Shown: positions 53,973 to 63,178 of the stretch, piece after piece
Layout of the letters: every line of letters begins with the position of its first letter
How positions within the stretch are numbered: position 1 is the first letter of the stretch
Assembly: GCF_902859585.1 (NCBI RefSeq)
Contig: NZ_CADIJM010000004.1
Location: 310,001 to 374,000 of the forward strand
Source: Achromobacter animicus
Lineage (GTDB): Bacteria > Pseudomonadota > Gammaproteobacteria > Burkholderiales > Burkholderiaceae_B
Reading direction: 5' to 3'
DNA length: 64,000 bases
The notes under the pieces: generated by a model
The model's input: only the letters and a program-made list of their open reading frames with translations
What the model was told of the DNA's origin: nothing
Databases searched by the model: none
Made by a program: the position numbers and the translations under genes

Positions 53973-54782
53973 CTAGTCTCCGGTAAAGGATGGGTCTTCG
54001 CCGGCCAGGAAGGCGCGCACGCCCTCGCTGTGGTCCCGGCTTTCGGCATAGGAGAAATAATCGCGATACTCGTCCTCGGTCAAGGCGGCGCCGGTGGCGA
54101 GCCTGGCGGACAAGCGCTTGTTGATGCGGGCGGCCAGCGGCGCGCCCTGGGCGATGCGGTCGGCGCTGCGGCGGGCGGACGTGGCCACGTCGCCGTCGTC
54201 GACGATGCGGGTCAAGAGACCCAGGTCTTTGGCTTCGGCGGCGCCGAACACCCGGCCTTCCAGCAGAATGGCCAGCGTGGCGGCCCTGCCCGCCAGCGCC
54301 AGCAGGCCGCGCATTTCGTCCGGGGCCATCGGAAAACCCAGGCGATTGATCGGCACGCCGAAGCGGGCCGACGCGCCGGCGATGCGCAGGTCGCACTGGC
54401 AGGCGATTTCCAGCCCACCCCCGACGCACACGCCGTCGATCTGCGCGATGACCGGTTGCGGGCATTCGGCCACGGCGCGCAGGGCGGGCGCCAGGATCTC
54501 GCGGTGATAGCGCTGCACGCCCGCCATGTCGGCGCGTTCGGCGGGGAACTCGCGGATGTCGGCGCCGGCGGCGAAGTTGCCGCCCTCGCCGCGCACGATC
54601 ACGCAGCGCACGGCGTCATCCTGCGCGATGCGCGTGAAGACATCGCGCAGTTCGCGCCACATGCCCACCGTGATCGCATTCAGGCGCCCCGGGTGCGACA
54701 GCGTCACCCAGGCCAGATGCCCGTCGCGATCGAGCCGCACACTGCCTTGGCCTTGGCCTTGGCCTGCCACGTTCTCCGTCAT
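53973..54782 (-). CDS. Enoyl-CoA hydratase/isomerase in the mat operon
   Basis: A 269-residue crotonase-fold protein. The oxyanion-hole segments are FAAGADIREF near residue 71 and IDGVCVGGGLEIACQCD near 115, the second with the usual GGG. An N-terminal GQGQGQG comes from a CCTTGG x3 microsatellite (54745-54762). It lies between matA and matB, an unusual insertion into the matABC layout. It could act on a malonyl- or methylmalonyl-derived CoA ester, or simply share regulation. Confidence 0.87.
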   Translation of the reverse strand: MTENVAGQGQGQGSVRLDRDGHLAWVTLSHPGRLNAITVGMWRELRDVFTRIAQDDAVRCVIVRGEGGNFAAGADIREFPAERADMAGVQRYHREILAPALRAVAECPQPVIAQIDGVCVGGGLEIACQCDLRIAGASARFGVPINRLGFPMAPDEMRGLLALAGRAATLAILLEGRVFGAAEAKDLGLLTRIVDDGDVATSARRSADRIAQGAPLAARINKRLSARLATGAALTEDEYRDYFSYAESRDHSEGVRAFLAGEDPSFTGD

Positions 54783-54834
54783 GTCCCCTGCCCTTGTTGT
54801 GATTGTCAGGAACCCGCCGCCGTGTGTCCGGCGG

Positions 54835-56151
54835 TCAGGCCACGCGCCCCACGCCGCGGCTGATCTGCGGCTTGCCCTCGTTCAGGCGCTGAAGGTTGGT
54901 GTCCAGTTCGTCAAGGTCATACAGGTAATTGACCATCATGGCGCACGACTGCTTGAGCCCCTTGGGCGAGGTGTCGGCCGCCCAGTTCAGGCGCTCGATC
55001 CGCGCGCCGTTGCCCAGATGAAAGCGCGCCACGGGATCGACCGGCAGACCGTTCTTCATCGACTGCAGATAGCAGGCCGCCAGCCGGAAGCCGGCGCGCT
55101 TGACCACGTCGGGCGCCTTGCCCTGCGCGGCCTTCGCCAGACGCGCGACCCAGCGCTGCCCGTCCGGCACGCCTTCACGCTGGCGGTCCTTGGCACGCGT
55201 CTTGTCTTCGCGCACGATCGCCTCGACGGCCTGCGCGTCCTGCTTGCCCAGCCAATCGGTAAAGCCCGGAATCGGCGACAAGGTGGCAAAGGCCTTCAGC
55301 TTGGGCAGTTCTTCCAGCAGCTGCTCGACCACGCGCTTGAGCAGGAAATTGCCGAAGCTGATGCCCTTGAGGCCCGGTTGCGTGTTCGAGATGGAGTAGA
55401 AGATCGCCCAGCGCGCCTTGTCCAGATCCTGCGGCGGCAGCGTGCTGTCCAGCAGCACCTGCACGTTGTCGGCCATCTGGCTGGCAAAGGCCACTTCCAC
55501 GAAGATCAGCGGCACGCCCGGCATCTGCGGATGAAAGTACGCATAGCAGCGGCGGTCGGGCGCCACGCGGTGGCGCAGGTCGTCCCAGGATTTGATCTCG
55601 TGGACGGCCTCGTAAAGGATCAGCTTTTCCAGCAGCGACGCGGGCGAATCCCAGGTCAGCGGACGCAGTTCAAGCAAGCCCACGTCGAACCACGCAGACA
55701 GGAGGCCTTCCAGTTCCTTGTCCAGCGACTGGATGCCCGACACCTGCTTGCGCCAGCGCAGCATGTCCGCGCGCAATTCCACCAGAAAGCGCAGGCCTTG
55801 CGGCTGGGCGTTGAACCGCTTGAAGAGGCGCACGCCCTCGCCGCCATCGCCCGCATACGTGGCGCGGATCTGCGCCAGCGCGGCCAGCATCAGGCGGCGA
55901 TCCTTGCCGTCGGCCGCGGCGTATTGCTCGCACCAGCGGCGCGCCAGCTTGTTGGCGGCCACGTCGGTCAGGCGCGCCTCGAACAGGCGGCGGACTTCGG
56001 ATTCGCTGGGCAGGCGCCCGCGCTCCCACAGCCGGCCCAGCCGCGTGATCAGGCTGGCGCTTTCCGCCGCAGCGGCGGCATCGACCAGATCGGCCTCGGG
56101 CTCAGGCGTGCGTGCGCCGCGCGCGGGCGCGAGATTGGCGGGTGCGGACAT
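54835..56151 (-). CDS. matA: Malonyl-CoA decarboxylase
   Basis: A 438-residue enzyme that releases CO2 from malonyl-CoA to give acetyl-CoA. Landmarks are an N-terminal helical domain (to about residue 140) and a GNAT-like catalytic domain with CYAYFHPQMPGVPLIFVEVAF near 235 and FYSISNTQPGLKGISFGNFLLK near 282. The catalytic Ser/His region is intact (FATLSPIPGFTDWL near 320). It starts inside the end of matR with a 50-bp overlap, which suggests coupled expression. An upstream in-frame start was rejected for lying deep in matR. Confidence 0.92.
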   Translation of the reverse strand: MSAPANLAPARGARTPEPEADLVDAAAAAESASLITRLGRLWERGRLPSESEVRRLFEARLTDVAANKLARRWCEQYAAADGKDRRLMLAALAQIRATYAGDGGEGVRLFKRFNAQPQGLRFLVELRADMLRWRKQVSGIQSLDKELEGLLSAWFDVGLLELRPLTWDSPASLLEKLILYEAVHEIKSWDDLRHRVAPDRRCYAYFHPQMPGVPLIFVEVAFASQMADNVQVLLDSTLPPQDLDKARWAIFYSISNTQPGLKGISFGNFLLKRVVEQLLEELPKLKAFATLSPIPGFTDWLGKQDAQAVEAIVREDKTRAKDRQREGVPDGQRWVARLAKAAQGKAPDVVKRAGFRLAACYLQSMKNGLPVDPVARFHLGNGARIERLNWAADTSPKGLKQSCAMMVNYLYDLDELDTNLQRLNEGKPQISRGVGRVA

Positions 56152-56854
56152 GGGCGGGCTCCTCGATGACGATGGGATCGGACGGCGCCGCATCGGCGGC
56201 GTCTTCGTTGCTAAGGACGCGCAGCGCTTCAAGCTGGCGCATCAGATGGGTGTGCGCCAGCGCCTGCGCGGCGTCGGAATCATGGGCCTTCAGGGCCTCG
56301 AAGATGGCAAGGTGTTCGGCGCAGGATTGCTCGATACGGCCGGGCCGCGACAGGCTGCGATGGCGCGACAGGCTCAGCACCTTGCGCAGATTGCCCACCA
56401 TGTCGGACAGCCATTGGTTGCCGGCCAGCGCCTGGACGGCTTCGTGGATGAGGTAATTGGTCTTGTAGTAGGCGTCGATGCGGCCCGCCTTCGCATGGCC
56501 GGCCAGCGCGGCGTGCAGCGGTTCCAGTTCGGCCAGCTGCGCGTCGGTGGCCTTGCGCGCGGCCTCGAAGGCGCAGCGCCCTTCCAGCATGGCCATCAGC
56601 GGGAAGATGTCTTCCAGATCCTGGGCGGACAGTTCGTTGACGAAGCAGCCGCGGCGGGGTTCCAGCCGGACCAGCCCTTCGGTCGCCAGCACCTTCAGCG
56701 CCTCGCGCAGCGGCGTGCGCGAAATGCCCATTTCGCCAGCCAGGCGGAGTTCATCGATCCATTCGCCGTTACGCAGCGACCGCGCATGGATCATGCCGCG
56801 CAGGCGGTCCGCGACTTCCAGATACAGGGCTTGCCGGACGATAGGTAGGGTCAT
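56102..56854 (-). CDS. matR: GntR-family (FadR subfamily) regulator of malonate use
   Basis: A 250-residue regulator. The N-terminal winged helix (about 10-75) includes LRLAGEMGISRTPLREALKVLATEGLV, and a helical FCD effector domain (about 85-225) carries metal-ligand residues typical of FadR-type proteins. It heads matR-matA-hydratase-matB and probably responds to malonate or malonyl-CoA. A 16-bp palindrome 25 bp upstream is its likely operator. The C-terminal 25 residues are Arg/Ala-rich because they overlap matA. Confidence 0.9.
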   Translation of the reverse strand: MTLPIVRQALYLEVADRLRGMIHARSLRNGEWIDELRLAGEMGISRTPLREALKVLATEGLVRLEPRRGCFVNELSAQDLEDIFPLMAMLEGRCAFEAARKATDAQLAELEPLHAALAGHAKAGRIDAYYKTNYLIHEAVQALAGNQWLSDMVGNLRKVLSLSRHRSLSRPGRIEQSCAEHLAIFEALKAHDSDAAQALAHTHLMRQLEALRVLSNEDAADAAPSDPIVIEEPAHVRTRQSRARARRTHA

Positions 56855-56879
56855 GGGCAGACGGCGGGGAAATGCCGTA

Positions 56880-56895
56880 ATTCATAATTATGAAT
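56880..56895. promoter_or_regulatory. Palindromic operator candidate of matR
   Basis: ATTCATAATTATGAAT is a perfect 16-bp palindrome just upstream of matR in GC-rich DNA. Its position and AT-rich core fit a GntR dimer site and would allow autoregulation of the operon. Confidence 0.72.
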
Positions 56896-57042
56896 AAGCC
56901 GATGATAGACCCGGGTGGGAAGAAAGGTAAACCCCGCGTGACCTGGGACCTACCCTAACAGCGGATCACCGAAGCCTTCGCGCAGGTTGAATCGCTGGAC
57001 CGGGACGATTCGGAATGAATCCGCCGATGGCGCGTGCGTCCA

Positions 57043-57813
57043 TCAAAAATGCAGCACTCCGTCGACCGCGTGGCGCGTCAACGATCGCGCCCAGCGGCGA
57101 GCCGGGAGCCCGTACTTCCCTTCCACGATCTCCGCGCGCGCCAGCAGTTCTGCCGGGGTGATCGCCAGGCTGGGGCCGGAAAACGCCAGAACGATCTGGT
57201 TGCCGGCCTCGACCTCGGGCAGCAGCACGATGCGATCGTCGAAGGCCTTGGACAGGTTGTCGATGTTCTTGCCGAAGCTTTCGTGCCGGCCGAACAGGTT
57301 CACGGCCAGGATGCCGACGTCGCCCAGGACCCGGCGGCAGTCGCGGTAGAACTTCACGCTGTCGCGTACCGGGCCCTCGGCGGCCGCGTCGTACAAGTCC
57401 ACCATCAGCACCGGGCAGCGCCCGGCGTTCAACGGATCGGCCACCCACGCGCCGGCGTCGGCGTGTTCGACCTGCAAGCGGTTCGCGCCGGGCAGGCGGA
57501 AGAACATGTGGCAGGCGGCGGTGACGCGCGGATTCCATTCCACGGCCAGCAGCGGGCCGCGCGTGTGCTTGGCGCAGAAGCGCGCCAGCGACCCGGCGCC
57601 CAGGCCCAGCATGCCGATGGCCTCTTCCTTCGGCGGCTCCAGGAACAGCAGCCAGGCCATCATCTGCGCGGTGTATTCCAGCACCAGATCGGCGGGGCTC
57701 TTGATGTTCATCGCGCCCTGCACCCATTCGGTGTTGAAGTGCAGATATCGGACGCCGTCGGCTTCGGAAAGCGTCGGCTGGTCGAGTTCGGAGGGGAAGT
57801 TGGATTTGTACAT
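57043..57813 (-). CDS. Soluble spermidine-synthase-like protein
   Basis: A 256-residue cytosolic protein of the spermidine-synthase/methyltransferase fold. The cofactor motif is MLGLGAGSLARF near residue 68, followed by LAVEWNPRVTAACHMFF near 88 and VLMVDLYDAAAEGP near 135. The usual GGGDG is changed to GLGAG and the DxxDP acceptor motif to DLYDA, so true aminopropyl transfer is doubtful and it may use another donor or acceptor. It lies 41 bp after the acyl-CoA dehydrogenase operon on the same strand. Confidence 0.8.
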   Translation of the reverse strand: MYKSNFPSELDQPTLSEADGVRYLHFNTEWVQGAMNIKSPADLVLEYTAQMMAWLLFLEPPKEEAIGMLGLGAGSLARFCAKHTRGPLLAVEWNPRVTAACHMFFRLPGANRLQVEHADAGAWVADPLNAGRCPVLMVDLYDAAAEGPVRDSVKFYRDCRRVLGDVGILAVNLFGRHESFGKNIDNLSKAFDDRIVLLPEVEAGNQIVLAFSGPSLAITPAELLARAEIVEGKYGLPARRWARSLTRHAVDGVLHF

Positions 57814-57854
57814 GGGCGCGATTGTAGGCCGGCCGCCCCGTCCCCGGCCGCCGA

Positions 57855-58874
57855 TTACGCCGCTGCTTCCCAGATGCGCTCGAGCAGGTCCGGGCCGGAC
57901 ACTTCAGCCTCCAGGCTGGCCGACAGCCGCAGGACGCGCTTCAGGTACAGATGCGCATCGCACTCCCAGGTCACGCCCAGCGCACCATGCGTCTGGATCG
58001 CGTTCTGGGTGGCGCGGCGGCTGGCTTCGACGGCCAGCAGCGGCGCGAACAGGCAATCGGTTGCCGCCGACGCCGCGCGGTCATCCAGCGCCGATGCCGC
58101 CGCCCAGCCCGCCAGCCGCGCATCGTCCAGCGCCATCCAGTCCTCGGCCAGCCGATGCTTGATCGCCTGATTGGCGCCGATCGCGCGGCCGAACTGCTGG
58201 CGCTCGCGGGCGTACGACGCGGCCATGTCCAGCGCCGCCGAAGCCGCCCCCAGCATTTCCGCCGACCGCAGCAAGCGCAGACGCGTGCGAAGCAGATGCC
58301 ACGTGCCCGGCTTGACCTGGACATCGGTGCTTTCCAGGACCGCGGGATCCGCCGCGACCCCGACCGGCATGGTCGGATCCAATCCCGCCACGCCCGCCAC
58401 AGGTAACAGCAAATCCAGACGCACGGACGCCGGACCAGCCTCGCGCACGGCAAGCGCGCGCACGCCCTCGCCGGCGCCTTCGATGAAGGCCGACCCGTCA
58501 GGGCGCAGTGCCGCATCGGCGTACCAGGTATCGCCGGCCATCATGTCGCCGGCCCATTGCGCGATAGCCCCACCCGCCTCGCACAGCGTCGGCAGCATCA
58601 CCATGTTGGACACGAGCGGCAGGCTCAGCAGATGGCGCCCCGCTTCCTCGGCGACGATCCAGGCCTCGCGCATGCCCAAGCCGAGTCCGCCTTGTGCCTC
58701 GGGCGCCAGCAAGGCGGGCCAGCCCTGTTCGGCCAGATCGCGCCACAGCGCCTGGCGGGCCGGCGCATCTTGATGACACGCGCCGCGCGCGCCGGCCACC
58801 GGATGGCGCTGCGACAGGAAACGGTGCGCGGCGTCGCGCAGCATGCGCTGGTCTTCACTCAGATGCAGATTCAT
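57855..58874 (-). CDS. Acyl-CoA dehydrogenase, small paralogue
   Basis: A 339-residue acyl-CoA dehydrogenase-like flavoprotein, shorter than the usual 380-400. The N-terminal helical domain is seen (LHLSEDQRMLRDAAHRFL), the middle beta domain is reduced, and the C-terminal FAD-binding bundle holds RQQFGRAIGANQAIKHRLAEDW near residue 225 and IQTHGALGVTWE near 293. It starts 6 nt after the second dehydrogenase gene. Such size-unequal pairs often form a heteromer, as in steroid side-chain systems. The substrate is unknown. Confidence 0.87.
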   Translation of the reverse strand: MNLHLSEDQRMLRDAAHRFLSQRHPVAGARGACHQDAPARQALWRDLAEQGWPALLAPEAQGGLGLGMREAWIVAEEAGRHLLSLPLVSNMVMLPTLCEAGGAIAQWAGDMMAGDTWYADAALRPDGSAFIEGAGEGVRALAVREAGPASVRLDLLLPVAGVAGLDPTMPVGVAADPAVLESTDVQVKPGTWHLLRTRLRLLRSAEMLGAASAALDMAASYARERQQFGRAIGANQAIKHRLAEDWMALDDARLAGWAAASALDDRAASAATDCLFAPLLAVEASRRATQNAIQTHGALGVTWECDAHLYLKRVLRLSASLEAEVSGPDLLERIWEAAA

Positions 58875-58880
58875 TTGCGG

Positions 58881-60089
58881 TCAGCCCTTGGGCAGGCCGA
58901 GCATCTGCTCGGCGATGATGTTGCGCTGGATCTCGGACGTGCCGGCCAGGATGGTTTCGGCCCGCGACCATAGATAGGCGTGCGTCAGCGACGCCGCGCG
59001 GGTGTCAGCTGCGTCCACGCCCAGGCAGGCGTCCTCGCCCAGCAATTGCATGGACAGTTCGAGCAGGCGCTGGTGCGCCTCGCTCCAGTGGATCTTGGTG
59101 GACGATCCTTCCGGTCCGGGCGGATCGCCCCGCATCGCGGCGGCCAGCGCGCGCTGCGATTTCAGCGCCAGCACGTGGCTGTCGGCCGCCAGCCGCGCCC
59201 AGCGATGCCGCACCGATGCCGATGCCGACGACGCCGGCACGCTGCCCTGCTTGTCCGCCTGCAGCGCCAGCGCGCGCACCTGACGCAGCTCCTGCGAAAA
59301 ACGCACGAGTCGCGGGATGAAATACGTGCCGCGCTCGAAGCTTGCGGCCGCCATCGCGATGCGCCAGCCCTGGTTCAATCCGCCCAGCAGCGCGTCCTGC
59401 GGAACGAACACGTCCTCGAAAAAGACCTCGCAGAACTCGGCTTCGCCCGTGAGCTGGCGGATGGGTTCGACCCGCACGCCGGGACTGCGCATATCCACGA
59501 GCAGGAAGCTCAGGCCTTTGTGCCTGGACGCGTCCGGATCGGTGCGCGCCAGCACGAAGCACCACTGCGCCCGGTCCGCAAACGAGGTCCAGATCTTGTG
59601 ACCGTTCACGCGGAAGCCGCCCGGCGCCGGTTCCGCCCGCGTACGCACGGCGGCCAGGTCGGACCCGGCGCCCGGCTCTGAATATCCCTGGCACCACACC
59701 TCGCGGTTCGACAGGATGCCGGGCAGAAAGCGTTGCTTCTGCGCCTCGGACCCGAAATGCAGCAGGGTAGGCGCCAGGATGCCGTGGCCGATCAGGTTCA
59801 CGCCCAGCGGCGCGCCGCAACGCGCGTGCTCTTCATGGAAGACCGCCTGGCGCGACAGCGGCAGCGCCTTGCCGCCGTATGCCGCCGGCCAGCCCAGCCC
59901 GGACCAGCCGTTTGCGCACAGCGTGTCTTCCCAGGCGCGCCGGTAGTCCAGATTGCGCGGGTCGGACCCGCCGGGCCAGGACCGTGCAAACGCTGCGTAG
60001 GCCGTGTCGAGCCAGCCCCGAAGCGTCTGCCGGAACGCCTCGTCGTCAAGCGCCGCGCTGTCGGGCACGGCGGTTTGCTGCATCGTCAT
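58881..60089 (-). CDS. Acyl-CoA dehydrogenase, full-size paralogue
   Basis: A 402-residue acyl-CoA dehydrogenase. WCQGYSEPGAGSDLAAVRTRAE near residue 130 is the classic flavin and substrate motif. KIWTSFADRAQWCFVLART follows, and the C-terminal AGTSEIQRNIIAEQMLGL block is typical. It sits between the Bug gene (3-nt gap) and the smaller dehydrogenase (6-nt gap). Together they likely introduce a double bond into an acyl-CoA later hydrated by the enoyl-CoA hydratase of the same operon. Confidence 0.92.
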   Translation of the reverse strand: MTMQQTAVPDSAALDDEAFRQTLRGWLDTAYAAFARSWPGGSDPRNLDYRRAWEDTLCANGWSGLGWPAAYGGKALPLSRQAVFHEEHARCGAPLGVNLIGHGILAPTLLHFGSEAQKQRFLPGILSNREVWCQGYSEPGAGSDLAAVRTRAEPAPGGFRVNGHKIWTSFADRAQWCFVLARTDPDASRHKGLSFLLVDMRSPGVRVEPIRQLTGEAEFCEVFFEDVFVPQDALLGGLNQGWRIAMAAASFERGTYFIPRLVRFSQELRQVRALALQADKQGSVPASSASASVRHRWARLAADSHVLALKSQRALAAAMRGDPPGPEGSSTKIHWSEAHQRLLELSMQLLGEDACLGVDAADTRAASLTHAYLWSRAETILAGTSEIQRNIIAEQMLGLPKG

Positions 60090-60092
60090 GCC

Positions 60093-61061
60093 TCACTCCA
60101 GCCGGATGTTCGAGTCGCGCGCCACCTTGGCCCAGGTCGCTACGTCTTTCTGGATGAACGCGCCGAAGGCTTTGGGATCACTGCCGATGATGTCCAGCCC
60201 CAGCCCCTCGAACTGCTTCTTCACGTCGGGCTGCTGCAGGATCTGCGCCAGGTTCTGGTAGAGCTTGTCGATCACGGGCTGCGGCGTGCGCGCGGGCGCG
60301 ACCAGACCCAGCCACGGCATGGCCGAATAGCCCGGCAGGCCGGACGCATCCACCGTGGGCAACTCGGGCAATGACGCCGAAGGCTTGGCCGTCGTGACCG
60401 CCAGCGCGCGCAGCTTGCCGTCCTTGACGAAGGGGCCCGACGAGGCCCACGCATCGAACATCACCTGCAGACGCCCCGCAACCAGGTCGTTGAGCGCGGG
60501 CGCGCTGCCCTTGTAGGGGATGTGCGCCATCTGCACGCCGGCCATGCTGTTGAAGAGTTCGGCCTCCAGGTGGGTTGAACTGCCCGTGCCGACGGAGCCG
60601 TAGCTCACCTTGCCCGGATTGGCCTTCAGGTAGGCGATCAGCTCGCCGACATTCTTGGCCGGCACCGACGGGTGGACACCCAGCACGTGAACCACCGACG
60701 CGACTTGCGTGATCGGGGCGAAGTCCTTGACCGGGTCGTAGTTGACCTTGGTGTAGATGCTGGGCGCGATGCCCAGCGACGACGCGGCCATCAGCAGCGT
60801 GTAGCCGTCGGGCTCGGCGCGGGACACGTAATCGGACGCGATCATGGTGCCGCCGCCCGGCTTGTTTTCCACGATCACCGGCTGGCCTAGCTTTCCGCTC
60901 AACTTTTCGGCCAGCAGACGGCTCATGATGTCGGTCGCGCCGCCGGGCGAGAACGGCACCACGATACGCACGGGCCGCGCGGGGTAGTTGTCCTGGGCTT
61001 GCGCGACGCTCGTGGCGCCGATGCAGGCCAGTGCGACGCCGGCCAATATTGTCTTGATCAT
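60093..61061 (-). CDS. Bug/TctC-family periplasmic binding protein
   Basis: A 322-residue solute-binding protein with a signal peptide ending near residue 22 (VAQAQ). The Bug hallmark YPARPVRIVVPFSPGGATD and the second loop GSVGTGSSTHLEAELF near residue 158 are clear. It is embedded in the acyl-CoA catabolic operon, so it may bind the carboxylic acid that the operon degrades. It starts 32 nt after the acyl-CoA synthetase stop. Upstream in-frame sequence was excluded because the signal peptide begins at 61061. Confidence 0.92.
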   Translation of the reverse strand: MIKTILAGVALACIGATSVAQAQDNYPARPVRIVVPFSPGGATDIMSRLLAEKLSGKLGQPVIVENKPGGGTMIASDYVSRAEPDGYTLLMAASSLGIAPSIYTKVNYDPVKDFAPITQVASVVHVLGVHPSVPAKNVGELIAYLKANPGKVSYGSVGTGSSTHLEAELFNSMAGVQMAHIPYKGSAPALNDLVAGRLQVMFDAWASSGPFVKDGKLRALAVTTAKPSASLPELPTVDASGLPGYSAMPWLGLVAPARTPQPVIDKLYQNLAQILQQPDVKKQFEGLGLDIIGSDPKAFGAFIQKDVATWAKVARDSNIRLE

Positions 61062-61093
61062 GCTTGTCTCCTCCTGAGGAATGCGCAGACGCG

Positions 61094-63178
61094 CTACGGG
61101 GTTGCGGGCAGGATCAGCGCGTCCAGCACCGCAACGCCCTGTCCCGCCTCTTTGATCAGCAAGGGATTCACTTCTATTTGCGCCACATGCGCGGGCGCGG
61201 CAAGCAAGGCGTTGCCCACGGCCACGATGCTCCTGCACGCCGCCGCCAGATCGCCCCGGGGCTTGCCCCGGAAACCGTCCAGCAGCGCAAACGCCTTGAG
61301 CTCCTGCAACATCTGCAAGGCGATGTCCTCGTCCACCGGCAGGAGCCGGTGGCTGGTGTCCTGGTAGATCTCGGTCAGCACCCCGCCCAGGCCCACCGTC
61401 AGCACGGGGCCGAAGACGGGATCGCGCGTGGCGCCAACGATGATCTCCGCCACACCGCGCTCCATCTTCTGGACCATGACGCCGTCGATACGCGCATTGG
61501 GCTGCGCGCGCGTCACCGCCTGCGTCACGGTGGCATGGGCCACGCGCACCGCCTCGTCGTCCGCAAGGTTCAGCGCGACGCCGCCCGCTTCGGTCTTGTG
61601 CGCGATGTCGGGGCTCAGGATCTTCAGGGCGACGGGATAGCCTGCAATGCGCGCATCGCGCACGGCCTCGTCCGCATTGCGCGCCACCGCGGTGGCAGCC
61701 TGGGGCAGACCGAACGCGGCCACGAAGGCGCGAGCGTCCGCTTCGTTGCATGGCAGAGCCGGCGCGCTGGCCATCTCCAATGTGGGCGCCGCCGCCTGCC
61801 GCCGGGCCGTGCGCGCGTCACACCACAGCAAATATGGCGCCAGCGCCGCGACGGCCAGACCCAGATCCTCGAACACCGCGACTTCCGCCTCGCGCAGAGC
61901 GGCACGGCTTTGTGCGAGGCCCGTATCGATGGCGACGAACAACCGCGGGTGCTCCCGGGACGCTTCGGCCAACGCGTCGGCCATGCGGTCCAGCATGTAG
62001 CCGGGCGCGTACACGACCACGGCATCGATGGCGTCCGACGTGCCCAGCGCCTGCAGCACGGTGCGCACAAAGGCGGGATCGTTGACCACGTTGCCGGTCA
62101 CGTCCACCGGATTGCCCACCATGCCGTAATCCGGAATGCCGCCGCGCAGCACCTCCTGCAGATCCGGTGGCAGGTCTGGCAGATCCAGCCCCGCACCGAT
62201 GAACTTGTCGGCCAGGATGGCCCCCAGCGCCCCCGACATCGTCAGCACCGCCACGCGCTTGCCGGCCGTGCGGTGGCGCAGCGTCGCCAGACTGGCCAGA
62301 TGCGCCATCTGCGCGAAGTCCGTGGCCTCGATGACGTTCAACTGGCGAAAGGCAGCCGCATACACGCGGCGATCGCCGGCCAGCGCCGACGTGTGCGACT
62401 GCACGGCCTGCGCTCCCTTGTCGGTGGCGCCTGCCTTCAAGGCAATCAGCAGCTTGCCCTGGCGTTCCAGCTCGCGGCACGCTCGCACGAAGCGGCCGCC
62501 ATCGCGCAACTGTTCGATGTAGCCGAGCACGATTTCCGTCTGCGGGTCCGCCGCCAGATATTCCAGGTACTGCGAAAAATCCAGGCAGGCCTCGTTGCCG
62601 GTGTTGATGAAGTGCGAGAACGGCAGCCCCAGCCGGCGCGCGATCGCGTACACCGCCGCGCACACGTTGCCGCTTTGGGTCAGCAGGCTGACCGAGCCCG
62701 GCCCCTCCTGCGCCGGCGCGGTCTTGAAGACCGACGCAAAGGCGGTATGCGCCTGCGTGTTCAGGTTTGCGAAGCCCATGCAATTCGGGCCCGCGACCGC
62801 CATGCCGCTTTCCGACACGAAGGCCTCCAGTTCGTCCTGCAAACGCGCGCCCTCGCCGCCCGCCTCGGCAAAGCCCGCGGCATACACGATGGCCGCGGGG
62901 ATGCCCCTGGCATGGCAGCGCCGCAGCATGGGCGTGACGTCGGCCGCGGCGATGGCCAGCACCGCCAGGTCCACCGGCTCGGGCACGGCTTCAATGTCGG
63001 GCCAGCACCGCAGGCCGAAGACCTCCTGGTATTTCGGGTTGACGGGATAGATGCCGCCCGAAAAGCCAAAGCGCGTCAGCAGTTCCAGCGGCATGCCGCC
63101 AATGCGGCCCGGGTTGGCGCTGGCGCCGATCATGGCGATTGATCGCGGATTCAGCAGCGGTTCAAGGCGTGAGGTCAT
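61094..63178 (-). CDS. ADP-forming acyl-CoA synthetase (acetate-CoA ligase family)
   Basis: A 694-residue fused ligase. A CoA-binding domain (RSIAMIGASANPGRIGG at about residue 12), two succinyl-CoA-ligase-like domains (about 150-430, with VSLLTQSGNVCAAVY) and a C-terminal ATP-grasp domain (about 470-690, with VALKILSPDIAHKTEAGGVAL) are in order. It would activate the acid substrate to its CoA ester. It overlaps the hydratase by 4 nt. Similar proteins include protein acetyltransferase Pat, but no GNAT domain is present here, so catabolic activation is favoured. Confidence 0.9.
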   Translation of the reverse strand: MTSRLEPLLNPRSIAMIGASANPGRIGGMPLELLTRFGFSGGIYPVNPKYQEVFGLRCWPDIEAVPEPVDLAVLAIAAADVTPMLRRCHARGIPAAIVYAAGFAEAGGEGARLQDELEAFVSESGMAVAGPNCMGFANLNTQAHTAFASVFKTAPAQEGPGSVSLLTQSGNVCAAVYAIARRLGLPFSHFINTGNEACLDFSQYLEYLAADPQTEIVLGYIEQLRDGGRFVRACRELERQGKLLIALKAGATDKGAQAVQSHTSALAGDRRVYAAAFRQLNVIEATDFAQMAHLASLATLRHRTAGKRVAVLTMSGALGAILADKFIGAGLDLPDLPPDLQEVLRGGIPDYGMVGNPVDVTGNVVNDPAFVRTVLQALGTSDAIDAVVVYAPGYMLDRMADALAEASREHPRLFVAIDTGLAQSRAALREAEVAVFEDLGLAVAALAPYLLWCDARTARRQAAAPTLEMASAPALPCNEADARAFVAAFGLPQAATAVARNADEAVRDARIAGYPVALKILSPDIAHKTEAGGVALNLADDEAVRVAHATVTQAVTRAQPNARIDGVMVQKMERGVAEIIVGATRDPVFGPVLTVGLGGVLTEIYQDTSHRLLPVDEDIALQMLQELKAFALLDGFRGKPRGDLAAACRSIVAVGNALLAAPAHVAQIEVNPLLIKEAGQGVAVLDALILPATP

